Assembly (NCBI RefSeq): GCF_003946325.1
Contig: NZ_RHNT01000018.1
Coordinates: forward strand, 1-43,655
Source: Companilactobacillus furfuricola
Lineage (GTDB): Bacteria > Bacillota > Bacilli > Lactobacillales > Lactobacillaceae
Length of the DNA stretch: 43,655 nucleotides
Direction: 5' to 3'
Numbering within the stretch: the first letter of the stretch is position 1; each line of letters opens with the position of its first letter. Below are positions 25,977 through 34,675 of this stretch, piece by piece. The notes under the pieces are model-generated. The model ran no database searches. It was not told the DNA's origin and was given only the letters and a program-made list of their open reading frames with translations. The position numbers and the translations under genes are program-made.

Positions 25977-27389
25977 ATGACAAAAAGAATCAAGGGTTCA
26001 TGTACCACGGTCTTAGTCGGTAAAAAGGCTTCGATCGATGGTTCGACCATCATCTCAAGAAATGACGACGGGCACGAAGCTCTCGACCCTGAGCGTTTTG
26101 TGGTCGTAAACCCTGATGATCAACCAAAGCACTACCAATCTGTGATCAGTAAAGTTAAGGTCGATCTGCCAGACAATCCCCTGCGCTACACTTCGATCCC
26201 AAATTCGATCCTAACTAACGGAACTTGGGCCGCAGCCGGAATCAACAGTGAAAACGTTGCTATGTCAGCTACTGAAACTATTACTACTAATTCACGGATC
26301 CTCGGATTAGATCCATTAGAAGATAGCGGTATCGGTGAAGAGGACATGGTCACATTAGTATTGCCATACATCCACAGTGCTAAAGAGGGTGTGCTTCGTC
26401 TTGGCGAATTGCTAGAAAAATACGGGACTTACGAAACGAACGGAATCGCTTTTTCAGATAAGGACAATGTTTGGTGGATCGAGTCCATCGGTGGCCATCA
26501 CTGGGCAGCCGTTCGGATCCCTGATGATGCCTACGTCGTGGCTCCTAATAGAATGAACATCGACACATTCGACTTCGATTCAGATGACACTTTAAGTTCG
26601 AAAGATCTTCAAGATTTTATCGAAGAAAACGACCTTAATCCTGATGAGAACGGCTATAACTTACGTCATATTTTCGGTAGCTCAACTATCAAAGATACGG
26701 TTTATAACAATCCTAGAGCCTGGTTCGGACAAAAATACTTCACTCCGGACGCAGAACAAGATCCTCAAGACCAAGACTTGCCATTCATTTGTCACGCTAA
26801 CCGCAAGATCTCGATCGAAGACGTAAAATTCGTCTTGAGTTCACATTACGAAAATACTAAATATGACGTCTACGGCGATGGTTCCGAATCCGATAAGACA
26901 AAATTCCGTCCGATTGGTATCAACCGAAACCACGACGTTCACATTTTACAGATCAGAAACAACGTCCCCGATGAAATCGCTGGTATCCACTGGTTAGCCT
27001 TTGGTGCCAACACTTTCAACACCGTTGTTCCATTTTACTCAAACGTTACCGATACACCAGCTTGTTACAAAGATGCTGACGGCGAATTCAACCTCAACAA
27101 TATGTACTGGCTCAGTTGTACCACAGCCCTTCTAGGCGATACTAATTACGACCTTTACGTTGATTTTAGAAACACCTTTGAACTCGAAGCTATGGGTTCA
27201 TACAGAAAAATCCAGCACGACACAGACGCTGATATTAAGAAGCAAAGTAGTGCTGACATTCAAAAATATCTTGAAAAAGCTAACGACAAATTAGCCAACG
27301 ATTCTTTGAAGCGTCAAACAAAACTACTTGGTGACATGGTTATTTTTGGTTCTGAACATATGAAGCTAAGATATAACCTAAACGACTAA
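25977..27389 (+). CDS. pepD: C69-family dipeptidase (PepD)
   Basis: N-terminal-nucleophile hydrolase that splits dipeptides in the cytosol, 470 residues. The family start is clear: [20 protein letters not shown] and then SRNDDG, with the nucleophile Cys at residue 9 after a short propeptide that is removed by self-cleavage. Later blocks are NEVWW-like [16 protein letters not shown] and [14 protein letters not shown]. The frame opens at 25956, but ATG 25977 with AAAGGAGG upstream is the start. A TATAAT -10 lies at 25940-25945. Single gene with its own terminator. It probably helps recycle amino acids from imported peptides. Confidence 0.93.
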   Translation: MTKRIKGSCTTVLVGKKASIDGSTIISRNDDGHEALDPERFVVVNPDDQPKHYQSVISKVKVDLPDNPLRYTSIPNSILTNGTWAAAGINSENVAMSATETITTNSRILGLDPLEDSGIGEEDMVTLVLPYIHSAKEGVLRLGELLEKYGTYETNGIAFSDKDNVWWIESIGGHHWAAVRIPDDAYVVAPNRMNIDTFDFDSDDTLSSKDLQDFIEENDLNPDENGYNLRHIFGSSTIKDTVYNNPRAWFGQKYFTPDAEQDPQDQDLPFICHANRKISIEDVKFVLSSHYENTKYDVYGDGSESDKTKFRPIGINRNHDVHILQIRNNVPDEIAGIHWLAFGANTFNTVVPFYSNVTDTPACYKDADGEFNLNNMYWLSCTTALLGDTNYDLYVDFRNTFELEAMGSYRKIQHDTDADIKKQSSADIQKYLEKANDKLANDSLKRQTKLLGDMVIFGSEHMKLRYNLND

Positions 27390-27419
27390 AAAAAGCGCCT
27401 AGTGATAGGCGTTTTTTTC
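27389..27419 (+). terminator. Terminator after pepD
   Basis: AAAAAAGCGCCTA / TAGGCGTTTTTTT with a GTGA tetraloop. Confidence 0.9.
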
Positions 27420-27507
27420 TTGTCAAAATCAGTAAATAAAAATAGTCCAGATTAATTTATTTATATTTATAATGCTTGTTAGAATACAGAAAAAGGAGGC
27501 ATCCACC

Positions 27508-27609
27508 ATGGAAAAAACTAAGAATAAATTGATTATCGAAGAAGCAGATCTCAATGACCATGGTACTTGGGATTGGTCATCAGACAAAGAGTTAGTCCAA
27601 ACTAAATAA
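27508..27609 (+). CDS. 33-residue peptide with a WDWS motif
   Basis: Tiny gene with an excellent ribosome site (AAAAGGAGG 9 nt before ATG 27508), a TATAAT -10 at 27468-27473, and its own terminator (27641-27673). The first half is KTKNKLIIEEADLNDHG; then come TWDWSSDKELVQTK and the stop. No signal peptide or membrane segment. A second tiny gene at 27733 shares the W-x-W-S-x-S/D-D/E core. Peptide pheromone, RiPP precursor or small regulatory protein are all possible; nothing decides between them. Not a family I recognise. Confidence 0.65.
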   Translation: MEKTKNKLIIEEADLNDHGTWDWSSDKELVQTK

Positions 27610-27640
27610 TCGATAATACAAATTTAATATTTTTAGCCAC

Positions 27641-27673
27641 AAAAAATCCGCCCACCCTATGGACGATTTTTTT
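27641..27673 (+). terminator. Terminator after the first small peptide gene
   Basis: AAAAATC-CG-CC / GG-CGATTTTTTT stem with a one-base bulge, then a T-run. Confidence 0.65.
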
Positions 27674-27732
27674 GTCTTCTTGTAGAATAATTGATTAGAA
27701 AGAAACACAATGTAAAACGAAGGAGACATTTG

Positions 27733-27852
27733 ATGCAAGATAACTCAAGCAATTTCGAATATGCCGAATTCGATGAAGCTACTGGCTGGAACTGGTCAGA
27801 CTCAGACGAAGATACTTTGTATAACAACTTTGCAAATGGACTATATGACTAA
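27733..27852 (+). CDS. 39-residue acidic peptide with a WNWS motif
   Basis: Second tiny gene of the pair: ACGAAGGAGA before ATG 27733, 39 codons, TAA at 27850-27852, then a terminator. It is very acidic, starting QDNSSNFEYAEFDEATG, then WNWSDSDEDTLYNNFANGLY. It shares with the first peptide an acidic lead-in, a Gly/Thr next to the first Trp, and W-x-W-S followed by acidic residues. The arrangement (two monocistronic units in tandem, each with its own terminator) argues that both are truly expressed. Function unknown. Confidence 0.65.
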   Translation: MQDNSSNFEYAEFDEATGWNWSDSDEDTLYNNFANGLYD

Positions 27853-27854
27853 GC

Positions 27855-27882
27855 AGCATCCTTTTTGGATGGTGTTTTTTTA
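27855..27882 (+). terminator. Terminator after the second small peptide gene
   Basis: GCATCC-TTTTT-GGATGGT followed by a run of seven T. Confidence 0.7.
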
Positions 27883-27977
27883 TTATCAACGAAAACTTTT
27901 TGCATGCAAGAAAGTCTTAAAAGACAGTCACATCAAGCAACACAACTATCAAAAAATTAATAACAGTTATCACTTTA

Positions 27978-28008
27978 CGAACATACGTTCTGATTGATAA
28001 CATATAAT
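27978..28008 (+). promoter_or_regulatory. LexA (SOS) box and -10 of the sbcDC promoter
   Basis: CGAACATACGTTCT (27978-27991) matches the Gram-positive LexA/DinR consensus CGAACRNRYGTTYC, and a perfect -10 TATAAT lies at 28003-28008. A repressor there would cover the promoter, so sbcDC is predicted to be induced by DNA damage. Confidence 0.75.
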
Positions 28009-28058
28009 CAACGTTTAACATTAATTAACAGATACTGCTACAAATCAGGGGGACCAAA

Positions 28059-29240
28059 ATGAAATTATTACACACAGCCGACTGGCATATCGGGCGTACT
28101 TTAAACGGCTATTCTTTATTGGATGAACAAGAAAACGCCTTTGAACAAATACTTGATATCGCCAAAGAAGAACACGTCGACGGAATCGTCATCGCCGGGG
28201 ACATTTATGATCGAGCTATTCCTAGCACTAGTGCTGTCACGGCATTGGACCGGATGCTCAAGTCGATCAACTTAGACAATCACATCCCTATTTATGCCAT
28301 TTCCGGAAATCACGACGGGGCTAAACGTCTGAATTTTGGCAATGAATGGATGGAGGAAAGCAACTTTTATTTGAACACCCTATTAGAGGAATCTTTCAAG
28401 CCGATCGAGACTGAAGATGCCCAAATATTTATGTTGCCCTTTTTTGATCCCATGGATGCTCGAGTTTACTATCAGAAGCAAGGAATGGATGAAGACCAAG
28501 TCAAGAGCATCCGCGGTATTGGCGAGGCGATGGGTCTTGTGATCAGCGACATGATCAAATCCTTTGACCCGAACAAAAAGCATCTCTTGATCACCCACTT
28601 CACAGTCGCACCATCAAGTGAAGAAGAGGTTGAACTAACTAGTGAGACTACTTCCAAAGTCGGAGGTTTAGCAACCTTAACGATCAATACATTCAAAGAT
28701 TTCGACTACGTCATGTTAGGACACATCCATACCCGATTCGCTTCCCCGAGCGAAAACATCCGTTATCCAGGAAGCCCTGTAAAATTCAATGTCAAAGAAG
28801 CTAAGATCAGAACTCACGGTAAAGGCGTCGATATCGTGCAAATATCCGATAGTCAGATAACCCACACCTTCAAAGAGATTTCACCGAAAACTGATCTGCA
28901 AGTCATAGAAGAACCCTGGGACACTTTGACTGATCCTAAATTTTACAAAGCTCAACCGATCGACAAAGATTGGTTTGCTATCACAGTAAAGGATTTTGAC
29001 CGTAGCAAGCACATCAACGTTCGTGCAAAGCTTCAAGAGATCTATGGCACCGTCGTAGAGTTAGACTACGAAAACCTCAAGCGTGAACAAGCGCAGAATA
29101 CTAAACAAGCAAACTTGAGCGAATTGAGCCCTGACACGATCGTCGACCAATTCTTTAAGACGATAACCGGTAAAGACTTATCAGATGAGCAAAAACAATT
29201 AGTCGATAGTATTTTTGTCGATCTAGGAAAAGAGGACTAA
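28059..29240 (+). CDS. sbcD: Exonuclease SbcCD subunit D (Mre11-like nuclease)
   Basis: Manganese-dependent nuclease subunit that, with SbcC, opens hairpins and trims DNA ends. It has 393 residues. Metallophosphoesterase motifs: LLHTADWHIGR at the N-terminus (D-x-H), VIAGDIYDRA (GD-x2-D), ISGNHDGAKR (GNHD), LITHF and MLGHIHTRF (GH-x-H). The C-terminal capping and SbcC-binding region follows. ATG 28059 after CAGGGGGACC. It is separated by only 2 nt from sbcC, forming the usual operon, with a LexA box at the promoter. Confidence 0.96.
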   Translation: MKLLHTADWHIGRTLNGYSLLDEQENAFEQILDIAKEEHVDGIVIAGDIYDRAIPSTSAVTALDRMLKSINLDNHIPIYAISGNHDGAKRLNFGNEWMEESNFYLNTLLEESFKPIETEDAQIFMLPFFDPMDARVYYQKQGMDEDQVKSIRGIGEAMGLVISDMIKSFDPNKKHLLITHFTVAPSSEEEVELTSETTSKVGGLATLTINTFKDFDYVMLGHIHTRFASPSENIRYPGSPVKFNVKEAKIRTHGKGVDIVQISDSQITHTFKEISPKTDLQVIEEPWDTLTDPKFYKAQPIDKDWFAITVKDFDRSKHINVRAKLQEIYGTVVELDYENLKREQAQNTKQANLSELSPDTIVDQFFKTITGKDLSDEQKQLVDSIFVDLGKED

Positions 29241-29242
29241 TC

Positions 29243-32200
29243 TTGAAGCCAATTTACTTAGAAATGAAATATTTTGGACCACACGAAAGTTCCACGATCG
29301 ATTTTCGAGAATTAGACGACGCTCCGATCTTTTTGATCGGTGGAGATACCGGAGCTGGTAAATCGACTATTTTTGATGCCATGACCTTTGCTCTCTTCGG
29401 CCAAACTACTGGCGATCGAAAACCGACGGAATTACGTAGCCAGTTCGCTCCAAACGATCAAAAGACCGAAGTGACCTTTTACTTTGAACAAGGCAATCAA
29501 CTGTATCGGATCATCAGAACGCCAGAACAAATGCTAGCCAAAAAGCGTGGGAACGGTTTAACTAGCAACAAATCTTCTGCTAAATTAGCTATCGTCGATC
29601 ACGTCGGTGGCTCCGAGATCTCAAGCATTGCCGCAAAGCCCGCCGACGTTGGGACAGAGATCGACTCGATCTTGAATTTGACCGCTGAACAATTCAAGAA
29701 GATCATCCTCCTGCCACAAAATGATTTTTCAGAATTTTTAAAATCGAAGACCAACGAAAAAGAACCTATCTTGAAGAAAATCTTTGACACTCAACTGTTC
29801 ACTGACTTCACTAACCAGTTAACGAACAGTTACGTGAAAGCTAAGAAACAAGGAGAAGGCTTTGAGACCAAATTACAAATGCAACTAGATTCCAATGTTT
29901 GGACTCCGGAAGAAAGGGAACAGCTTGCACCTGAAGCCAATCAACAAAAAATGGTCTTATTAAGTGACTTCGTCGAAAAACGCAAGAACAATTTAAACGC
30001 GCTAACTAAAGAACGAACTAAAGTGTACGACTCCGTTGACAAAGCCAACAAATCATTGCAGGAGGCCAAGGACTTAGAAAAGAAGTTCACTGATTTAGCA
30101 AAATATCAAAATGAATTTCAAGCCAATGTCACTAATAAAACTGACAGTATTAAACAAGCTCAAGACCATTTATTACAATTACAATGGGCCAAGCCTCTAC
30201 AAGAACCGATCCGGGATCTTAATGCAAAGCAGATCGAACTGACTAGCAGCAAAAAAGTCCAAGTTGAACTTGAATCTGCTGTAAAATCAGCTCAGCAATT
30301 ACACGACAAGGTAAAAACTAGTTCGGAAAAACTAACTTCCCAAAAGACCGACTTTGACAACAAAGACAAACGAATCCAAGAACTATCTGTGATCATCCCT
30401 AAGATCACTAACGTTGAACAAATACAGAAAAAGATCTCTGCCTTAACTCCTCAACTGAAGACTATTCAAACTGAATTTGCCGATAAGCAAAAAGCCGTCG
30501 ATATTTTGACGACAAATATTGCTAACGACAAACAAAAACAAGTTTCAACAACTGAGCTGCAAAATAAGCGCAATCAATTAACAGCTGAAAAAGAGACTTT
30601 TTTCAACACCTTAACGCCCTTGAAGAGTGAAAAGAACAGTGCCACTGCCAATTTGAAGCAATCCAAAAATGAACTAGACTTAGCTAAAAAGAAATTAGCT
30701 AGTGACGAAGCCGAGCTGAAAGAAGCCAGGGAAACTTACGATCAGCAGATCCATCGCCGAAGCGACTTAATGATCGCACAACTCCAACAAGATCTAGAAG
30801 ACGGCAAACCTTGCGTGGTTTGTGGTTCCACCGATCACTCGCACATGGAGGTAAAGGTAAAAGCTGACGAAGCGGAACTTAAAAAAGCCATGGATCAGGT
30901 CGATCAAGCTCAAAATAATTTTGCTTCGATCCAAAACAGCGTTTCTGCTGACGAGAAAAATATTAAAAAAATCCAAGCGGACGTTACAGACAAAACTAAG
31001 CTGGAGCAATCCATCAAGGACCAATGTCTAGAATCTTTCCAGAAACTAACTGATCGATCAGCCTTAGATTTCACGGGCTGTAAACAACTCGATGACTTCA
31101 ACCAAATTTTCGATGAGCAGATCAAGCAAATGGACGTGCAATTAAAGCAAGCTTCCGACTTGGATGCCAAAATCAAAGCTCAACAAGAAAAACTGGAGAA
31201 AGCTCAAGAGGAAGCCACAAGCTTCAACCTCCAATTAAGTTCGAAACAATCTGAACTCAAAAGTCACAAAAGCGACTTGAAGGAGAGATCCAAAGATCTT
31301 GACTTGGCAAAGCCAAGTTCTGAATTAAGTTCCGAAAAAAACAACTTGGAATCAGCCCTTAAGCAATATCAAACTGATTTAAAGGATGTTGATGAAAAGC
31401 TACATCAAAGTAACTTGTCGCTGTCAAACAATCAAACTAAATTAGATGACACTACTCAGCGGATCAAACAACAAAGCCAAACTATTTCTGACCTTGAAGA
31501 AACTATCCAGACAAAGCTTTCGGCAAAGGATGCCAAAACTTCTGACGAAAATGTCCTAAATAACTGGATCACCGAGATCAATCAAGATCAGATCTCGACG
31601 ATCCAAGTATCGATCTCCAACTATCAAAATGAAAAGAAACGTTTAGAAAAAGAAATCAAACAATTACAGACTGAATTAGTCGACGCCAAGCACCCTGACC
31701 TTGAAGCTTTGCAAACAGATCTAGCTAATAAAAACCAACAAAAAGATGCCATTATCGAAAAAGTCAGCTATGCCAATAAAGATCTCGAAGATGCTAAATC
31801 AAACCTTACTTCGATCAAAACCATTATGAAAGAACAAGGCACATTCGCTCAGAAATTCAGTGAGATCACTAGTTTATACAATATCGTCACTGGAAAAGAC
31901 GGCAACGACAATAAGTTGAAGCTTGAAACGTATGTTGTGCAAAATTATTTGCAGCGGGTCTTGAATTACGCTAATGACCACTTCATCAATCTCTTGTCCA
32001 ACAATCGATATAGCTTCGAGCTATCCACACAAGGAAGCGACAATCGGACCGATCATGGGCTAGATATCAACGTCTTCGATAATGAAACGGGAGATGTTCG
32101 TTCATCAAACACCTTGTCTGGTGGGGAAACGTTCATTGCTGCTCTCTCAATTGCCTTATCGTTGAGTGAAGTCGTGCAATCTTCATCAAACGGTGTCCAG

Positions 32201-32407
32201 ATCGATGCCCTCTTCGTTGATGAAGGCTTCGGTTCACTGGATCATGAAACATTAGACAAAGCCATGACTGCACTAGAAACCATCGGTGAAAACCGCATGG
32301 TCGGAGTTATCAGTCACATTGATTCGATGAAAAATACCATTGGTCAACAAATTTATATCAAGAAATTAGGCGACGGTCGTAGTACTGTCAAAATGATCAG
32401 CAAGTAA
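29243..32407 (+). CDS. sbcC: Exonuclease SbcCD subunit C (Rad50-like ATPase)
   Basis: SMC-like ATPase partner of SbcD, 1054 residues. The head starts with the Walker A GGDTGAGKSTIFDAMTFALF. The Q-loop region is LPQNDFSEFLKSK. Two long coiled coils (about 190-500 and 545-900) flank the zinc hook CVVCGS (C-x-x-C, about residue 525). The C-terminal head has the signature LSGGETFIAALSIALSLSE and Walker B DALFVDEGFGSLD. The start is TTG 29243 with AAGAGGA upstream, right after the sbcD stop; no ATG fits. Length is normal for the family. Confidence 0.96.
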   Translation: MKPIYLEMKYFGPHESSTIDFRELDDAPIFLIGGDTGAGKSTIFDAMTFALFGQTTGDRKPTELRSQFAPNDQKTEVTFYFEQGNQLYRIIRTPEQMLAKKRGNGLTSNKSSAKLAIVDHVGGSEISSIAAKPADVGTEIDSILNLTAEQFKKIILLPQNDFSEFLKSKTNEKEPILKKIFDTQLFTDFTNQLTNSYVKAKKQGEGFETKLQMQLDSNVWTPEEREQLAPEANQQKMVLLSDFVEKRKNNLNALTKERTKVYDSVDKANKSLQEAKDLEKKFTDLAKYQNEFQANVTNKTDSIKQAQDHLLQLQWAKPLQEPIRDLNAKQIELTSSKKVQVELESAVKSAQQLHDKVKTSSEKLTSQKTDFDNKDKRIQELSVIIPKITNVEQIQKKISALTPQLKTIQTEFADKQKAVDILTTNIANDKQKQVSTTELQNKRNQLTAEKETFFNTLTPLKSEKNSATANLKQSKNELDLAKKKLASDEAELKEARETYDQQIHRRSDLMIAQLQQDLEDGKPCVVCGSTDHSHMEVKVKADEAELKKAMDQVDQAQNNFASIQNSVSADEKNIKKIQADVTDKTKLEQSIKDQCLESFQKLTDRSALDFTGCKQLDDFNQIFDEQIKQMDVQLKQASDLDAKIKAQQEKLEKAQEEATSFNLQLSSKQSELKSHKSDLKERSKDLDLAKPSSELSSEKNNLESALKQYQTDLKDVDEKLHQSNLSLSNNQTKLDDTTQRIKQQSQTISDLEETIQTKLSAKDAKTSDENVLNNWITEINQDQISTIQVSISNYQNEKKRLEKEIKQLQTELVDAKHPDLEALQTDLANKNQQKDAIIEKVSYANKDLEDAKSNLTSIKTIMKEQGTFAQKFSEITSLYNIVTGKDGNDNKLKLETYVVQNYLQRVLNYANDHFINLLSNNRYSFELSTQGSDNRTDHGLDINVFDNETGDVRSSNTLSGGETFIAALSIALSLSEVVQSSSNGVQIDALFVDEGFGSLDHETLDKAMTALETIGENRMVGVISHIDSMKNTIGQQIYIKKLGDGRSTVKMISK

Positions 32408-32408
32408 G

Positions 32409-32461
32409 AAAAAGCCACCTAAATGTCTGACAAAAAATGCAGACACTTAAGTGGCTTTTTA
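32409..32461 (+). terminator. Terminator after sbcDC
   Basis: AAAAAGCCAC-TTAAGTGTCTG-like long stem closing with GTGGCTTTTT. The outer 10 bp are perfect. Confidence 0.85.
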
Positions 32462-32468
32462 ATTTCGT

Positions 32469-32840
32469 TTACAATCCGATTTGAATTTCATAGTCCCAAC
32501 GGGTACTTTGCAAGATCGCTCTGATCTTATCGAGCGTATCTTGATCGCCAAAACCCGTCTCCATCAATGTTCCATCTTCCAATTCGACCGGACTGATGAA
32601 ACTATCTTCAGCAGTTTTGAAGATAACATGATTGTGCTTCAGATTTTGAAACAGCTGCAAATCATTTTTCTCAATATACTTCAGTGATAATACGAGGACA
32701 TCCGACCAGGAGCTGACCGAAAAATCATGCTCATCAATAATAAATTTAGTTGGACGGAGTCCATCAGGTACGAGATGTCCATTCTTCAATCTTAAAACTT
32801 TGTCATCAGTCAATTCTTGCATGTACATCATTCCCATCAT
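32469..32840 (-). CDS. Hypothetical protein, about 123 aa
   Basis: Not recognised. A soluble small protein with alternating strands and acidic patches (ELTDDKVLRLKNGHLVPDG near the start, SSWSDVLVLSLKYIEKND in the middle, DTLDKIRAILQSTRWDYE near the end), resembling small immunity-like or uncharacterised Lactobacillus proteins. The frame is open from TTG 32885, but that has no ribosome site. GTGGGTGA lies about 8 nt before ATG 32840, which I prefer; two further ATGs follow within five codons, so the start is uncertain. Confidence 0.6.
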   Translation of the reverse strand: MMGMMYMQELTDDKVLRLKNGHLVPDGLRPTKFIIDEHDFSVSSWSDVLVLSLKYIEKNDLQLFQNLKHNHVIFKTAEDSFISPVELEDGTLMETGFGDQDTLDKIRAILQSTRWDYEIQIGL

Positions 32841-32958
32841 TATGTATTCACCCACATAGTAAGACAGGTTTGATGAGTTATTCAAGCTATATATTTATTA
32901 AATTCATTGAAATAATCATATTTTGTAATATCTCGTTAAACCGCGATTGCTAGTTCAA

Positions 32959-33489
32959 TTATGCAATTTGATAAAGACACCAGACCATTGAGGGGGTCAA
33001 TTTTTTCACGATTTTTTCATTATCGTTCAAAGTAATATTCTTTTCATTTGTCAAGACATACTCAGCATCATTAGCTAAATAGCGTTGATACGCATCATAT
33101 TTACTGGGTGCGGTTAAAACTTCAATATCCTTCCCAATCGTTTGCTCGAGTAATTGCTTCGTTGCAGCATGAGTATAGCCGATCCCATTATTGACATCAG
33201 TTCTTTGGACAACGACGAGCGGATCCAAATGGGTCATGAAACAATTTTCCAATTCCATTTGATCCAATTTCTCATAATGAATATCGCCCCAGCTTTCTTG
33301 GAGTTTGGGTGATTTGAAAGCAGCTGGGATCAACAAATAATCTCGCGAATATGCATTTAAGTTAGTCAAAATATTTTCAAAACTAGGGTGACCGACAATT
33401 TTAGCCCTTCCTAGTAATTCTTCTTTGTTATATTGAGTTGCGGCGGCATAACTGTCGGTTGCGCTAGGTCCTAATGTGTGAATTCTCAT
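32959..33489 (-). CDS. Prephenate-dehydratase-like protein
   Basis: A 176-residue protein. It opens with RIHTLGPSATDSYAAATQYN, like the LGPxGTxSxxAA start of prephenate dehydratase (which makes phenylpyruvate for Phe synthesis). Later DYLLIPAAFKSP, IGYTHAATKQLL and YLANDAEYVLTNEKN fit the periplasmic-binding-like fold of that family. The usual catalytic TRF motif is not visible: the end reads KLTPSMVWCLYQIA. So it may be a divergent or BacA-like dehydratase/decarboxylase rather than a true PheA. ATG 33489 with AGAGG upstream replaces an earlier in-frame TTG inside the attenuator. The Phe-rich leader and attenuator upstream support a link to aromatic amino acids. Confidence 0.62.
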   Translation of the reverse strand: MRIHTLGPSATDSYAAATQYNKEELLGRAKIVGHPSFENILTNLNAYSRDYLLIPAAFKSPKLQESWGDIHYEKLDQMELENCFMTHLDPLVVVQRTDVNNGIGYTHAATKQLLEQTIGKDIEVLTAPSKYDAYQRYLANDAEYVLTNEKNITLNDNEKIVKKLTPSMVWCLYQIA

Positions 33490-33523
33490 AATATTTGCCT
33501 CTTTGATTAGAATTAAGGAAAAA

Positions 33524-33690
33524 TAAAAAGCCAACTAGAATTAGAGATCTAGCTGGCTTATTTGACGTATTCTATCAAAAGGCTTGCCAACTAGACTTCA
33601 CGTGTCTAGCTGGCCAAGACAAAACTGACTTCGCTAACCTTAGACACGAACGTGCGGGACGTCCGTATCCAAGATCAATACGGACGCTAC
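33524..33690 (-). promoter_or_regulatory. Transcription attenuator (alternating hairpins ending in a terminator)
   Basis: On the minus strand, after the leader peptide: hairpin 1 GTCCGTAT / ATACGGAC (33684-33660); hairpin 2 CCAGCTAGAC (33613-33604) with GTCTAGTTGG (33596-33587); hairpin 3 AGCCAGCTAGA (33558-33548) with TCTAGTTGGCT (33539-33529), followed by TTTTTATTTTT, a terminator before the prephenate-dehydratase-like gene. The 3' arm of hairpin 2 is also complementary to the 5' arm of hairpin 3, with one G-T pair, so an antiterminator can form instead of both. Confidence 0.75.
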
Positions 33691-33749
33691 CTAAAGTTTG
33701 CAAAGCCGAAAAAGGCTTGAGTTTTAGCTGGCGTGTAATTATAAGTCAT
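33687..33749 (-). CDS. Phe/Tyr-rich leader peptide, 20 aa
   Basis: A 20-codon ORF with a good ribosome site (AAAGGAAAAGACAT before ATG 33749). It encodes MTYNYTPAKTQAFFGFANFR, then TAG at 33689-33687. Four of 20 residues are Phe and two are Tyr. Its stop codon abuts hairpin 1 of the attenuator. The composition and place are those of a leader peptide such as PheL: ribosome stalling at Phe (or Tyr) codons under starvation would change the downstream folding. The peptide itself probably has no other role. Confidence 0.72.
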   Translation of the reverse strand: MTYNYTPAKTQAFFGFANFR

Positions 33750-33780
33750 ATGTCTTTTCCTTTCGTTAATGATTGGTTAT

Positions 33781-33809
33781 ATTAAAACACCTTTAATATT
33801 ATTAGTCAA
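33781..33809 (-). promoter_or_regulatory. Promoter of the attenuated leader
   Basis: On the minus strand -35 TTGACT (33809-33804), a 17-nt spacer and -10 TTTAAT (33786-33781). The transcript would start about 25 nt before the leader peptide ATG. Confidence 0.6.
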
Positions 33810-33943
33810 CTTCGAATTAATGAATAATTAGTTCATCATTGTATCAAATAATATGCGTTAATCATTCTATTCCAATTCATTAGCAACATTACTTTTATTA
33901 AATTTTGCTATACTAATATGTATATCACTGTGAGGTAGAAGCT

Positions 33944-34627
33944 ATGAAATATCCAATTATCTTATTCGATTTAGATAGCACGATCCTAGATACTAATAAA
34001 AATGCGGAAAATGCTCTGCACAAAATGGACATTGCTAAGTCCTTTCCGTTTGACGCTGAAAAAATTGCTTATTGGCATAAAATGAACAATCATTTGTGGC
34101 TGCTTTTTGAACAAGGGAAAATTTCTCGTGATCATCTACTTAACGAACGTTTTCAAAAATTCTTTGAGCACTTCAAGATCGATGTCGATACTAGTTCGTT
34201 CCAAGATGAATATATTCACCTTTTTGCCAAAGAGCATGATCTTTTGCCAAATGCTCGCAAGACTTTAGCTGATTTAAGTCGTGATCGTAAATTGTATGTC
34301 ATTTCCAACGGTACGAAGTTCAAACAACATGCTCAGATCAAGGGCGCTGATATTGGTCAATATTTTGATGATATCTTCTTGTATGAAGATCTCGGTTACA
34401 AGAAGCCTGATCCAATGTTCTTCAAGAAGATGGATGAAAAATTAGGCAATGTTCCTAATGACGAAATGCTAGTGGTCGGCGATTCCTTGACTGCTGACAT
34501 CGCTGGTGCGAATGCAGCTGATCTCGACAGTGTCTGGTACAATCCACAAAACGTTCAAAACACTACTGATAATAAACCTACATACGAAGTCAATGACTTG
34601 ATCAAAATTGAACCGCTTTTAAAATAA
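33944..34627 (+). CDS. YjjG-family HAD phosphatase (nucleotidase-like)
   Basis: HAD-superfamily hydrolase, 227 residues, resembling YjjG non-canonical pyrimidine nucleotidases that clean up modified nucleoside monophosphates. Motif I is FDLDSTILDT (DLDST in place of DLDGT, as is common in this group). The helical C1 cap includes YWHKMNNHLWLLFEQGKIS. Motif II is YVISNGTKFKQ, the lysine lies in DLGYKKPDPMFF, and motif IV is VVGDSLTADIAGAN. ATG 33944 with GTGAGGTAG upstream; a TATACT -10 lies at 33909-33914. Single gene. Substrate inferred from the family only. Confidence 0.88.
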   Translation: MKYPIILFDLDSTILDTNKNAENALHKMDIAKSFPFDAEKIAYWHKMNNHLWLLFEQGKISRDHLLNERFQKFFEHFKIDVDTSSFQDEYIHLFAKEHDLLPNARKTLADLSRDRKLYVISNGTKFKQHAQIKGADIGQYFDDIFLYEDLGYKKPDPMFFKKMDEKLGNVPNDEMLVVGDSLTADIAGANAADLDSVWYNPQNVQNTTDNKPTYEVNDLIKIEPLLK

Positions 34628-34637
34628 TTTTTCCAAA

Positions 34638-34670
34638 AAAACAGCCCACTGAAATTCAGTGAGCTGTTTT
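34638..34670. terminator. Bidirectional terminator
   Basis: AAAACAGC-c-CACTGAA / TTCAGTG-a-GCTGTTTT between the convergent genes ending at 34627 and 34676. Confidence 0.85.
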
Positions 34671-34675
34671 CATTC

